DNA of 46,449 bases from JACCZR01 sp035296565 (lineage in GTDB: Bacteria; Actinomycetota; Thermoleophilia; Solirubrobacterales; Thermoleophilaceae), in contig DATHAQ010000003.1 of the NCBI GenBank assembly GCA_035296565.1, forward strand, positions 1 to 46,449, read 5' to 3'. Position 1 is the first letter of the stretch, and the number at the start of each line of letters is the position of its first letter. Under the pieces are notes generated by a model. The model searched no databases. It was not told the origin of the DNA and saw only the letters and a program-made list of their open reading frames with translations. The translations under genes were made by a program, and so were the position numbers. Below are positions 24,770-33,578 of the stretch, one piece after another.

Positions 24770-27366
24770 GCCCGGCTGACCTCCACCGTGCGCGGCACCC
24801 CGTTGGTGAGCGCGGTGGCGTTGTCGGCCGCCGTGCCGGAGATGAGGAAGATGCTGCCGGCGGGCACCGAAGCGCGTACGGCGGCCACCGCGCGCACGCT
24901 CTGGCCGTCGACCGACACGTCCACCTCGTCGCCGGCCGAGACGCCGAAGCGCCGCGCGTCGCCGGCGCTGAGCTCGGCGCGCTGACGCGGGGCGAGGAAG
25001 CGCAGGGCCGGGGCGTTCTCGGTCTCAGGGCCCGACCACAGCGAGGGCACCGTGCCCAGCCGCAGGCCGTCGCCCGGCGTGGGCGGCTCCTCGAGCTCGC
25101 CCTCGGGCAGCTCCGCCGGGGGGACCGATGAGGAGGCTCCACGCTCCTGCCAGCGAGCCCCCTTGCCGGCCAGCTCCTCGTATGTGATGCCGCCCCAGAA
25201 GGGGACCGTCTTGGCCGCCTGCTCGAAGGCCGCGGGGGCGCCGGTGAGGGCGAGGCCTGCGCCCACCCGCTCGCAGAGCTCGGACAGCACCCACCAGCCG
25301 GCGCGCGTGTCGCCGGGGTGCGCGATGGCCTGGCGCACGCGCTGCAGGCGCCCGTCGGGGTGCGTGAGTGTCCCCTCTTTCTCGGCGTAGGACTCGGCGG
25401 GGAAGACCACGGTGGCGTGCTCGTCCAGCGAGTCGGTGCGGAAGTCCGCGAAGGCGATGACCGACGACGCTCCGTCCATGGCCGCCTCCCAGACGCCGCG
25501 CTCGGGGTAGTCACGCAGGGGGTCGGCGCCGACGAGCAGCAGCGAGGAGAGTTCGCCGTCGCCCAGCGCGCGGCCGATCTCGCCGGCGCCGCGCCCGTTC
25601 TCCGAGGCATCCTTGAGCCCCGGCCCCAGGTTCGGCAGGCAGCCGGCCTCGCGCAGGCCGCGGCCGTTCGCCGTGGTGGGGACCTCGATCATTCCCGAGC
25701 CCGCAGCGCCCTGCAGCCCGAGCGCCCCCGCCACCGCCAGCAGAGCGTCCACCGCCTGCTCGCCGCGGGCGCCGTGGGCAACCCGCTCGCCCCAGATCAC
25801 CACGACCCCGGACGCGTCGCGCAGCACGGCGGCGGCGGCCTCCAGCGCGCCCGCCACGTCGCCGCCTGCGACCTCGCCCGAGGAGTGGCGATCGTCCTCG
25901 CTGGGCACGGGCCGCTCGGCGCTGCCCGCGGCGGGTCCCTCTCCGCCGGTTACCGGATGCCCCGGCCGGAAACCCGGGGTGAGGCCGGCGCGTGCGGCAA
26001 GCTCCGCGGTCTCCAGGCCCGCTCGCGGCGAGCCAAGGGCGGAGGCCAGCGCGCCGAGAGCGGCCTCGGCGGAGCCGGGGGCGAAGCGAAGCGCCGCCGC
26101 GGCGTTGGGGTCGAGGGTCGAGGGTCGGCTGCTCAGCGTGACCACCTGGGTGCCGTGCCGGCGCGCGCCCTTGCGCACGCGCAGGTCGAGGATCGGCGCC
26201 TCGTCCACCAGCTCGGTCTCGATGACCAGCACCGCGCCCGCCCACTCGATGTCGGGGACCGAGGCAGCGATGTCGGTGCGGGCAAGCGCCCGGGCCTGCT
26301 CGCCGTGGATGAAGCCGCCCGCGCGCGAATCGACGTGTGGCGACTTCAGGCCCTTGCGCACCAGGTGCTGGACGAGGAAGCCCTCTTCGTTGGTCGTGCC
26401 GCCGCCCACCAGCGCGGCCGCGTCCGGGCCCGCCTTCTTCAGGGCCGCCGCCGCCTCGTCGAGCGCGCGCTCCCAGGAGGCCTCGCGCAGGGCGCCGCCG
26501 TCGCGCACCAGCGGCCGGGTGATCCTCTCGCGCGCGTGTATGGACTGGTAGGCGAAGCGCCCCTTGTCGCAGAGCCAGCCGTCGTCGACGTCGTGGTTGT
26601 CGCGGCAGTTGACGCGCACCACCTTGTCGTCGCGCACGGTGAAGTTGACGTTGCACTGCGAGGGGCAGAGCGTGCACAGTCCGCCGCTGGCCTCGATGTC
26701 CCACGGCCGCGCGCGGAAGCGGTAGGAGGTCGAGGTGAGCGCCCCCACCGGGCAGAGCTCGAGGATGTTCCCGCTGAACGGCGCCACGTAGGGGCGACCG
26801 TCATGGGTGCCGACGAAGGTGTGGTCGCCGCGCTCGAGGAAGACCAGCTGGTAGTCCTCGGCGATCTCCTGCGAGAAGCGCACGCAGCGATAGCAGAGGA
26901 TGCACCGCTCGCGATCGATGGCTATCAGGGGCGAGAGCTCGAGCGGCTTCTTGAAGTGGCGCTTGGGCTCGATGAAGCGCGAGCGCCCGGCCCCCCAGCC
27001 GAAGGAGATGTCCTGCAGCGGGCACTCGCCGCCCTTGTCGCACACGGGGCAGTCCAGCGGGTGGTTGATCAGGAGGAACTCGACCACCGCGTTCTGCGCG
27101 GCCTTGACCCGCTCGGAGGTGGTGTTGACCACCATCCCGTCCTTGACCGGCGTGGAGCATGACGTCTGCAGCTTGGGGATGCCTTCGATCTCCACGAGGC
27201 ACATGCGGCAGGCGCCGACGGGCTGGCCCAGCTTGGGCTCGTAGCAGAAGTAGGGGATCTCGACGTCGCCGTGCTTGGCGGCGTCGACCAGCATCTGGCC
27301 CTCCGGGGCGAGGACCTCGCGACCGTCGATCTCGAAGGTGATCTCGCGGACGTCGGGGCGTGTCAC
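24766..27366 (-). CDS. nuoG: NADH-quinone oxidoreductase subunit G
   Basis: An 866-residue iron-sulfur subunit. The N-terminus has the [2Fe-2S] N1b ligands (CYEPKLGQPVGACRMC), the His-ligated N5 region (HPLDCPVCDKGGECPLQ) and N4 (CILCYRC, then LCPVGAL). It also has CTLCPSQC followed by DGWLCDKGRF, the four cysteines of the optional N7 cluster found in only some bacteria. The rest is a molybdopterin-oxidoreductase-like domain without visible cofactor use, ending in a MopB-type beta domain. The start GTG 27366 shares one base with the nuoF TAG; in-frame sequence upstream of it is shadow. A Gly/Ala-rich segment near residues 500-540 is poorly conserved. Confidence 0.95.
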   Translation of the reverse strand: MTRPDVREITFEIDGREVLAPEGQMLVDAAKHGDVEIPYFCYEPKLGQPVGACRMCLVEIEGIPKLQTSCSTPVKDGMVVNTTSERVKAAQNAVVEFLLINHPLDCPVCDKGGECPLQDISFGWGAGRSRFIEPKRHFKKPLELSPLIAIDRERCILCYRCVRFSQEIAEDYQLVFLERGDHTFVGTHDGRPYVAPFSGNILELCPVGALTSTSYRFRARPWDIEASGGLCTLCPSQCNVNFTVRDDKVVRVNCRDNHDVDDGWLCDKGRFAYQSIHARERITRPLVRDGGALREASWERALDEAAAALKKAGPDAAALVGGGTTNEEGFLVQHLVRKGLKSPHVDSRAGGFIHGEQARALARTDIAASVPDIEWAGAVLVIETELVDEAPILDLRVRKGARRHGTQVVTLSSRPSTLDPNAAAALRFAPGSAEAALGALASALGSPRAGLETAELAARAGLTPGFRPGHPVTGGEGPAAGSAERPVPSEDDRHSSGEVAGGDVAGALEAAAAVLRDASGVVVIWGERVAHGARGEQAVDALLAVAGALGLQGAAGSGMIEVPTTANGRGLREAGCLPNLGPGLKDASENGRGAGEIGRALGDGELSSLLLVGADPLRDYPERGVWEAAMDGASSVIAFADFRTDSLDEHATVVFPAESYAEKEGTLTHPDGRLQRVRQAIAHPGDTRAGWWVLSELCERVGAGLALTGAPAAFEQAAKTVPFWGGITYEELAGKGARWQERGASSSVPPAELPEGELEEPPTPGDGLRLGTVPSLWSGPETENAPALRFLAPRQRAELSAGDARRFGVSAGDEVDVSVDGQSVRAVAAVRASVPAGSIFLISGTAADNATALTNGVPRTVEVSRA

Positions 27367-28700
27367 TAGGCCGCTCCCGCTCCCTGCGCCGAGGCCAGCT
27401 CGCCGGCGCCCAGCGCGGGCATCCCCTCGAGGTCGGCGGCGGCGCGCGCCTCCTCGATGTGCTGCTCGAACTCCTCGCGGAAGTGCTTGATCATCGAGCC
27501 GATGGGCATCGCCATCGAGTCGCCGAGCACGCACAGGCAGTTGCCGAGGATGTTCTCCTGGACCTGGCTCATGATCTCCAGGTCCATGGGCGTGGCCTCA
27601 CCCGAATCGATGCGCTCGAGTGTCTTGACCGTCCAGTTGGTCCCCTCGCGGCAGGGCACGCACTTGCCGCAGGACTCATGGCGGTAGAACTCGGCCAGGC
27701 GCAGCGCGATGGAGACGATCGGCACCGAGTCGTCGACCACGATGATCGCCCCGGAGCCGAGCATCGAGCCTGCCTCGGCCATCGCCTCGAAGGTGTAGGG
27801 CAGGTCCAGCGAGTCGCTAGTGAGCACCGGCGCCGACGAGCCGCCGGGAAAGAAGCACTTGACCTCGTGGCCCGCGGGGGGGCCGCCCCCCAGCCCGAAG
27901 ATGATCTCGCGCACCGGCATGCCCAGCTCGATCTCGTAGTTGCCGGGCTTCTGCACGTTGCCCGACACCGAGACGATCTTGGTTCCGGTGGACTTGTCGA
28001 TCCCTAGGCCCTTGAACCAGTTCGCGCCCTTTTCGATGATCCCCGGCGCGTTGCACAGCGTCTCGACGTTGTTGATCAGTGTTGGGCCCTGGTAGAGCCC
28101 CTGGTTGGCAGGGAAGGGCGGCTTGAGCCGCGGGTTGCCGCGCTTGCCCTCCAGCGCGTCGAGCAGCGCGGACTCCTCGCCGCAGATGTAGGCGCCCTCC
28201 CCGCGGTGGACGACGAGGTCGAAGTCGTGCTCGGAGCCGAGGATGCCCGCGCCGAGGTAGCCCTTGGCGTAGGTCTCCGCGACGGCCTTCTCGAGGATGT
28301 CGGCCTGGTGGGAGTACTCGCCCCGGATGAAGATGAAGCCTTTGTTGGCCCCGGCGGCGATCGAGCCGATGATGCAGCCTTCGATCAGCTGGTGCGGGTT
28401 CTTCTGCATCAGTAGCCGGTCCTTGAACGTGCCGGGCTCGGACTCGTCGGCGTTGCAGCAGAGGAACTTGTCCATGGCCCCCTTGGGGATGAAGCTGGCC
28501 TTCTTGCCCATGGAGAAGCCGGCGCCCCCGCGGCCGCGCAGGCCGGACTCCTCGAGCTCGGTGAGCACCTCCTCGGGTGCCATGTCGAACAGGGCCTTGC
28601 GCAGCGACTTGTAGCCGCCGAGGCGCTCGTAGACGTCGAGCGTCTGGAGGCCCGGCTCGTCGATGTTGGCGAGCAGGACGCGGGTCTCGGCGGCGCTCAC
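27366..28700 (-). CDS. nuoF: NADH-quinone oxidoreductase subunit F
   Basis: A 444-residue flavoprotein that binds NADH, FMN and the N3 [4Fe-4S] cluster. Motifs: GLRGRGGAGFSMGKKAS (FMN/NADH loop), CNADESEPGTFKDR, GAYICGEESALLDALEGKRG and ESCGKCVPCREG with the distant Cys in GNCLC. GTG 28700 overlaps the nuoE stop by four bases. The C-terminal 25 residues are Ala-rich and variable. Confidence 0.96.
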   Translation of the reverse strand: MSAAETRVLLANIDEPGLQTLDVYERLGGYKSLRKALFDMAPEEVLTELEESGLRGRGGAGFSMGKKASFIPKGAMDKFLCCNADESEPGTFKDRLLMQKNPHQLIEGCIIGSIAAGANKGFIFIRGEYSHQADILEKAVAETYAKGYLGAGILGSEHDFDLVVHRGEGAYICGEESALLDALEGKRGNPRLKPPFPANQGLYQGPTLINNVETLCNAPGIIEKGANWFKGLGIDKSTGTKIVSVSGNVQKPGNYEIELGMPVREIIFGLGGGPPAGHEVKCFFPGGSSAPVLTSDSLDLPYTFEAMAEAGSMLGSGAIIVVDDSVPIVSIALRLAEFYRHESCGKCVPCREGTNWTVKTLERIDSGEATPMDLEIMSQVQENILGNCLCVLGDSMAMPIGSMIKHFREEFEQHIEEARAAADLEGMPALGAGELASAQGAGAA

Positions 28701-29497
28701 TGGCCCTCGGGCTCCTCTTCGGGTCGGTCCTTGACGGTGCCTCCCGGCGGCGAAACGTCGGGATGCGGCGGCTCGGGCTCCTGAGGCTGGGTCTTCCTGT
28801 GGAGCTCGGAGCCGGTGGCCTCAGGGCCGGCCGACTGCGCGGTCTCTGCGTCGGGGTCCCAGGGCAGGCGGTAGTCGGCGTCCTCCAGGCCCCGGCCGGG
28901 CAGGATGATCCGGCCCTCCCGGATCGCCGCCACCAGCTCGTGCGCGTCGGAGTCGTCGAGCGGGCCGACGTAGCGGCCGTCGACGGACGCCATGGGCGCC
29001 ATGTCACACGCGCCCAGGCACTCGAACTCGCGCACCTCCACGCCCTCGAGGTCTTGGTCGCGGGCCTCCTCGGCGATGGCGTCGTAGACGGCCTTGGCGT
29101 TGCGCAGATGGCAAGCGACGCTCGTGCACACGTAGACGTAGCGCGGGCCGGTCGGCTGCGTGCGCAGCATGTCGTAGAAGGTCGCCACCGAGGACAGGTA
29201 GGCGGGGGTCACCTGCATCACCGAGGCCACCTGGTCGATGGCCAGCGGCGAGCACCAGCCGTGGGCCTCCTGGGCCGCCCGCATGGCGGGCAGCGCGGCC
29301 GAGTGGCGGTCGGGGTAGCGCGCCATGATCGTCTCGATCTGCTCGCGCAGGGCCTCGGGCACCTGGACCTCGGCCGGGTCGGGCACGGTGGCGGGCGGCT
29401 TGTCGATGTCGACGGCCGTGTCCCAGCCGGGGGGTAGGGGGGCGGCGCGGACGGCGCCCTCGTCCCCGGTTCGCTGGCTGTACTCCTCGCCGGCCAA
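28697..29497 (-). CDS. nuoE: NADH-quinone oxidoreductase subunit E
   Basis: A 266-residue thioredoxin-like subunit carrying the [2Fe-2S] N1a cluster; ligands lie in VCTSVACHLRNA and FECLGACDMAP. It is longer than the usual 160-240 residues: the first 40 and last 70 residues are hydrophilic and probably disordered (tail PQEPEPPHPDVSPPGGTV). The start is set at a TTG (29497) preceded by GGAGGAG with about ten bases between; there is no ATG in the N-terminal part, so the exact start is uncertain. It lies 38 bases after nuoD, the widest gap in the operon. Confidence 0.93.
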   Translation of the reverse strand: MAGEEYSQRTGDEGAVRAAPLPPGWDTAVDIDKPPATVPDPAEVQVPEALREQIETIMARYPDRHSAALPAMRAAQEAHGWCSPLAIDQVASVMQVTPAYLSSVATFYDMLRTQPTGPRYVYVCTSVACHLRNAKAVYDAIAEEARDQDLEGVEVREFECLGACDMAPMASVDGRYVGPLDDSDAHELVAAIREGRIILPGRGLEDADYRLPWDPDAETAQSAGPEATGSELHRKTQPQEPEPPHPDVSPPGGTVKDRPEEEPEGQ

Positions 29498-29535
29498 TTG
29501 TCAGCGGCTCCTCCGCTCGCATCGGGTCGCAGCCA

Positions 29536-30819
29536 TCAGCGGTCGATGCCCCCGAGAATGGGGTCGAGCATGGCGATGGAGGCGATGAAGTCGGCGATCA
29601 GGCCGCCCTCGCCCATGGGTGCCAGGGCCTGCAGGTTCACGAAGCTGGGGTCGCGCATGTGCACGCGCGCGGGCTTGGCGGACCCGTCGGCCACGACGAA
29701 GCAGCCCAGCTCCCCGCGCGGGGACTCGATCGGCGCGTAGGCCTCGCCCGGCGGGACGCGGAAGCCCTCGGTGACCAGCTTGAAGTGGTGGATGAGCGCC
29801 TCCATGGAGGTGGCAAGCTCGTGGCGCGGCGGCAAGGCCACCTTGCGGTTGGGCGTTATCCACGGCCCCTCGGGCATGCCGTCCAGCGCCTGCTCGACGA
29901 TCTTCAGCGACTCCCGCATCTCGGCCAGCCGGACGCGGTAGCGGTCGTAGTTGTCGCCGACCGTCCCAACGGGGATCTTGAAGTCGAAGTCCTCGTAGCT
30001 CGAGTAGGGCATCGCCTTGCGCAGGTCCCAGGGATGACCCGAGGCGCGCAGCAGCGGCCCGGTGACGCCGAGCTCGAGCAGCTGCTCCTGGGGCACCACT
30101 CCGGTGTGGCGATTGCGGCGGACCCAGATCTCGTTGCGGTCGAGCAGGGCCTCGTACTGGTCGATGCGCTCGGGCATCACCGCCAGGAACTCGCGGCACT
30201 TGGCCGCCCAGCCCGGCGGCACGTCCTCGAAGACGCCGCCGACCTGGAAGTAGCGTGTGTGCAGGCGCTGGCCGCCGGACATCTCGAACAGGTCGAGAAC
30301 CAGATCGCGGTCGCGGCAGCCCCACCAGAGCATCGTGATCGCGCCGATGTCCAGGGCGGCGGTGGCGATCCAGAACAGGTGCGACGCGATTCGGTTGAGC
30401 TCGAGATGCACCACACGCAGGTACTGGGCGCGCTTGGGAACCTCCTCCTCGAGAAGCGTCTCGACGGCCATGCAGAAAGCCATCGCGTTGAAGTAGTAGG
30501 CGAGGTAGTCCATCCGCTCGACGAACGTGATCGCCTTCCAGTACTCCTGGTCCTCGCAGCTCTTCTCGATGCCGGTGTGGACGTAGCCGATGATCGGCTT
30601 GATGTCGGTGACCGTCTCGCCCTCGAGGGTGGTCAGCAGGCGCAGCACGCCGTGGGTGGCCGGGTGGTGCGGGCCGAGGTTGACCGTCATGAGCTCGTGC
30701 TCGGGCTCGAGGTCCGCGGCGTTGGGGACGTCGGTGCCGTAGATCGGCTCGTCGCCGACGACGTCGATGGTGGTCGAGCGCTCGCGCTCGCGGTAGGAGC
30801 CGCCCCTTACGTCAGCCAT
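29536..30819 (-). CDS. nuoD: NADH-quinone oxidoreductase subunit D
   Basis: A 427-residue 49-kDa subunit related to NiFe-hydrogenase large subunits; with NuoB it forms the quinone site. The motif NLGPHHPATHGVLRL contains the quinone-contact His, and IGYVHTGIEKSCED the equivalent Tyr/His region; PIESPRGELGCFVV is the C-terminal family block. The ATG/GTG at 30819 overlaps the nuoC stop by eight bases. NuoC and NuoD are separate here, not fused. Confidence 0.96.
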   Translation of the reverse strand: MADVRGGSYRERERSTTIDVVGDEPIYGTDVPNAADLEPEHELMTVNLGPHHPATHGVLRLLTTLEGETVTDIKPIIGYVHTGIEKSCEDQEYWKAITFVERMDYLAYYFNAMAFCMAVETLLEEEVPKRAQYLRVVHLELNRIASHLFWIATAALDIGAITMLWWGCRDRDLVLDLFEMSGGQRLHTRYFQVGGVFEDVPPGWAAKCREFLAVMPERIDQYEALLDRNEIWVRRNRHTGVVPQEQLLELGVTGPLLRASGHPWDLRKAMPYSSYEDFDFKIPVGTVGDNYDRYRVRLAEMRESLKIVEQALDGMPEGPWITPNRKVALPPRHELATSMEALIHHFKLVTEGFRVPPGEAYAPIESPRGELGCFVVADGSAKPARVHMRDPSFVNLQALAPMGEGGLIADFIASIAMLDPILGGIDR

Positions 30820-31333
30820 ACCAGTTGGGCAGCTTCTTCTCGTTGTAGGTGAACAGCACCGGTTCGCCGCCCATCGGGAAGTCGCGGCGCTGGGGGTAGC
30901 CCTCGTAGTCCTCGGGCATGAGGATGCGCCGCAGGTCGGGGTGGCCCTCGAAGACCACGCCGAACATGTCGTAGACCTCGCGCTCCTGGTGGTTGGCGGT
31001 GGGGAAGAGCTCGATCACGCTGGGCAGGGTGGGCTCGTCGGCGCCTACCCGGGTCTTGACGTTCAAGCGGTCCTGTCGCGCCATGGAGAGCAGCTGGTAG
31101 TGCACGCCCAGCCGCGGCTCCTCGGGCAGGTAGTCGCAGCCGTGCACTGAGGAGAGGAAGTCCCACGGCTCCGCGTCGGCCTCCTTGAGGAAGGTGAGCA
31201 CGTCGCGCACGCTCCCCGGCGCGACCTGCAGCGTCGCCTGCCTGCGGAAGAAGGTGGTGCCGCTCACCGCGTCCTCGCCGACCTCGTCGCGGACGCGCTG
31301 GGCGATCAGCTCGAGACCGGTGGCGTCAGGCAA
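30812..31333 (-). CDS. nuoC: NADH-quinone oxidoreductase subunit C
   Basis: A 173-residue 30-kDa subunit of the peripheral arm. The family signature is ELFPTANHQEREVYDMFGVVF with HPDLRRILMPEDYEGYPQRRDFP. The start is a TTG at 31333 overlapping nuoB by eight bases; no ATG or GTG sits nearer the conserved N-terminal region, so TTG seems real though unconfirmed. Confidence 0.94.
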   Translation of the reverse strand: MPDATGLELIAQRVRDEVGEDAVSGTTFFRRQATLQVAPGSVRDVLTFLKEADAEPWDFLSSVHGCDYLPEEPRLGVHYQLLSMARQDRLNVKTRVGADEPTLPSVIELFPTANHQEREVYDMFGVVFEGHPDLRRILMPEDYEGYPQRRDFPMGGEPVLFTYNEKKLPNWYG

Positions 31334-31928
31334 CTTCTTCGGTGCCTTCGGCCCCGTACCGCTCGCGCCAGCCGAGGCCGGGGTCGCCCGTGATCTTCTC
31401 CTGCAGCTTGATGATCCCGAACATCAGCGCCTCGGGCCGCGGCGGACAGCCGGGGACGTACACGTCGACCGGCAGGAACTTGTCGGCGCCGGCGACGAGG
31501 GCGTAGTTGTTGAACATCCCCGCGCTGGAGGCGCACGCGCCCATGGAGATGACCCACTTGGGCTCCAGCATCTGGTCGTAGAGCCGGCGGATGACCGGCG
31601 CCATCTTCACCGACACCCGGCCGGAGAGGATGAGCATGTCGGCCTGTCGCGGCGTGAAGCGGATGACCTCGGCGCCGAAGCGGGAGAGGTCGTTGCGGGG
31701 CGAGCCGATCACGGTAATCATCTCGATGGCGCAGCAGGCGAGGCCGAACCCCAACGGCCAGATAGCGTTCTTGCGGGCCCAGTTCTGGGCGTCCTCGAAG
31801 CGAGTGAGCAGTACGCGCTCCTCGACGTACTTCTCCAGGTCGTCGCCCTCCAGGTCGCCGCGCAGCATCTGCTGGGCGCGCGCCTGGCGGACCTTGAGGC
31901 CGTCGAGCTTTTGGCGCTTTACCTCCAT
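31326..31928 (-). CDS. nuoB: NADH-quinone oxidoreductase subunit B
   Basis: A 200-residue subunit holding the N2 [4Fe-4S] cluster that reduces quinone. The ligands are the adjacent cysteines in GLACCAIEM, then GACASSAG and VPGCPPRPEAL. The ATG at 31928 was preferred over the GTG at 31949 because it has a GAGGGG Shine-Dalgarno at proper spacing. It overlaps the end of nuoA by ten bases. An N-terminal extension of about 45 residues precedes the core. Confidence 0.95.
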   Translation of the reverse strand: MEVKRQKLDGLKVRQARAQQMLRGDLEGDDLEKYVEERVLLTRFEDAQNWARKNAIWPLGFGLACCAIEMITVIGSPRNDLSRFGAEVIRFTPRQADMLILSGRVSVKMAPVIRRLYDQMLEPKWVISMGACASSAGMFNNYALVAGADKFLPVDVYVPGCPPRPEALMFGIIKLQEKITGDPGLGWRERYGAEGTEEVA

Positions 31929-32275
31929 TCGAGCGCCCCTCTGCGCCACACGAACACGAAGGCCACGAACAGCAGGACGATGAAGATGATCGTCTCCACG
32001 AGGGCGAAGACGCCGAAGGCATCGAGCTGGAGCGCCACCGGGTAGAGGAAGACCACCTCGATGTCGAACAGGATGAAGAGCATCGCGATCAGGTAGAAGC
32101 TGATGCCGAAGCGGAAGCTCTTACGCACCTCCGAGGGAAGGCCGCACTCATAGGGCTCGGACTTCACCCTGTTGGGCCTGGTGGGGCCAAGGAACCGGTT
32201 CAGGTTCGTGAGCACCACCCCGACCGTGACGCCGAGGAAGAGGAACACGAGTGCGGGCACGTACTCCTTGAGCAC
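31919..32275 (-). CDS. nuoA: NADH-quinone oxidoreductase subunit A
   Basis: A 118-residue, three-helix membrane subunit. The conserved loop KSEPYECGLPS and the second-helix FILFDIEVVFLYPVA block identify it. It is the first gene of the operon; start GTG 32275 lacks a clear Shine-Dalgarno. The operon promoter must lie in the 57 bases before the divergent membrane protein or inside that gene; no clear -35/-10 pair was found. Confidence 0.94.
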   Translation of the reverse strand: MLKEYVPALVFLFLGVTVGVVLTNLNRFLGPTRPNRVKSEPYECGLPSEVRKSFRFGISFYLIAMLFILFDIEVVFLYPVALQLDAFGVFALVETIIFIVLLFVAFVFVWRRGALEWR

Positions 32276-32332
32276 GCCGGAGGTATATCTCAGGCTTGTG
32301 CGCCGGTGCTACATAGTGCGAAAGGCATCTTT

Positions 32333-32767
32333 GTGACTGGTCTGCACATGGTCCTCGGCATCGGCGTGCTGGCTACCAACGGGGGGGCCGCCGTGTGGGG
32401 CGCCGTGGCTTATCTGCGGGGGCAGCCGTCGCGCTGGTTCTGGCCGCTGCTGCGCGTCGCGCAAGCCACGGTCGCCGCCCAGGTCGTGCTCGGGCTGATC
32501 CTCGCCGCCCGCGGCGCGGAGGCGCCCGACGGCCTGCACTTCGTCTACGGCGTGGCACCGCTGCTGGTGACCCTGTTCAGCGAGGGCTTTCGCGCGACGG
32601 TCGCCCTCCGGGTGCTCGAGGACGTGCCCGACATCGAGGGGCTCGAGCGCGCCGAGCAGGTCTCGATCGCCCGGCGCGTCGCGCTGGCGGAGATGGGCGT
32701 GATGACCGTCGGCCTCTTGCTGATCCTGACGCTGGCGCTGCGGGCATACGTCACCGGCGGGGGCTGA
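32333..32767 (+). CDS. Small four-helix membrane protein, unknown function
   Basis: A 144-residue protein with about four transmembrane segments (HMVLGIGVLATNGGAAVWGA, then near residues 35-60, 68-85 and 120-142). The GTG at 32333 is preferred because GAAAGG precedes it at seven bases; GTG 32306 and ATG 32348 are alternatives. It is divergent from nuoA, so the two may share a control region. The family is not recognised; no function is proposed. Confidence 0.65.
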   Translation: MTGLHMVLGIGVLATNGGAAVWGAVAYLRGQPSRWFWPLLRVAQATVAAQVVLGLILAARGAEAPDGLHFVYGVAPLLVTLFSEGFRATVALRVLEDVPDIEGLERAEQVSIARRVALAEMGVMTVGLLLILTLALRAYVTGGG

Positions 32768-33156
32768 GCGGTCTTCTCCGGGCGCCCGCATTGGATCCCC
32801 GCGGACCTCGCGAACCTCAGCGAGGCTCGCGACTTCGCCGCGGGAGCCGCCGCGGACTTCCGTCTGGACGACTTCGGCTGTTATCGGGTCAGGCTGGCCA
32901 TCAGCGAGGCGGTGGCGAACGCGATCCAGCACGGTCGCCCTCGCCGCGCGACGGAGTCGAGATCTTCGTGGGCGAGGAAGCCGGCGCGCTGGCGCTCTAC
33001 GTGCGCGACCAGGGGCGCTTCGTGCCGCGGGTGGCCGCCCGCGGCGAGCTTCCCGAGAGCGGCCGGGGCCTCGAGTTCATGGGCCAGCTGATGGACGAGG
33101 TCGAGGTGCGCCCCGGCGGGGGCGGCACCGAGGTGCGGCTGACGCTGCGGCCCTAG
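32768..33156 (+). pseudogene. Anti-sigma-factor-type histidine kinase-like ATPase, frameshifted and without a start codon
   Basis: Two reading frames together spell a HATPase_c domain of the RsbW/SpoIIAB type. The first frame (from 32768) gives VRLAISEAVANAIQHG, the N-box with Glu, Asn and His; a second frame from about 32950 gives ALYVRDQGRFVP (G1 box) and GRGLEFMGQLMDEVEV (G2 box), ending at TAG 33154-33156. One base appears lost near 32934-32950. In addition, no ATG, GTG or TTG lies in the first frame between the preceding stop and the N-box. Intact relatives are serine kinases or anti-sigma factors in stress signalling. It is either a decayed gene or a sequence error; the missing start favours decay or a start in another frame. 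Confidence 0.7.
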
Positions 33157-33578
33157 GCGAGCTCGGGCGGCAGGGCCTTCGGCCCGTCCGGGTACATCTC
33201 CGCGATCTGCTCGGGGTCCATCTCGAGCGTGTTGGCGGGCTCGGGGGGCGCTCCTACCACGAGCCATAGCTGGTCCGTGCCCGTGTCGTTGAACAGCTGC
33301 CGCACGGTGGGGGGCTCCACGAGCAGCGCGTCGAGGGGGTTGAGGTCGAGCAGCTCCTCGCCGAACCTGACCCTGCCGCGGCCCTCCAGCAGCACGTACA
33401 GCTCCGAGGTCAGGGGGTGGCGGTGCCTGGTCGAGGCCTGTCCGGGCCGAAGGCGCCACAGGCGGGCGCCGAGCGTGTCGGCCTCCAGCTGTTTGGCGAG
33501 GTCTGTGTTCAGCACGCCCATCTGGTTCGACGGGCGCCAGTGCGCATCGGCGGCGCGCAGCAGCCGGTAGCCGCTCAA
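33153..33578 (-). CDS. Cupin-domain protein
   Basis: A 141-residue single-domain cupin. Motif 1 lies in PGQASTRHRHPLTSELYVLLEG and motif 2 in NPLDALLVEPPTVRQLFNDT; the metal-binding His residues of motif 1 are present (RHRH) but motif 2 lacks a clear His. The start is TTG 33578, overlapping the cupredoxin stop as TTGA, so it is probably translated by coupling; the conserved sequence LLRAADAHWRPSNQMGVLNT begins right after it. The substrate is unknown. It may be mannose-6-phosphate isomerase-like in fold only. Its stop overlaps the end of the ATPase pseudogene. Confidence 0.75.
   Translation of the reverse strand: MSGYRLLRAADAHWRPSNQMGVLNTDLAKQLEADTLGARLWRLRPGQASTRHRHPLTSELYVLLEGRGRVRFGEELLDLNPLDALLVEPPTVRQLFNDTGTDQLWLVVGAPPEPANTLEMDPEQIAEMYPDGPKALPPELA

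Noticed and set aside
25318..27162. 614-codon plus-strand frame opposite nuoG
   Set aside because: Antisense to a gene with five intact iron-sulfur motifs; composition is typical of shadow frames.
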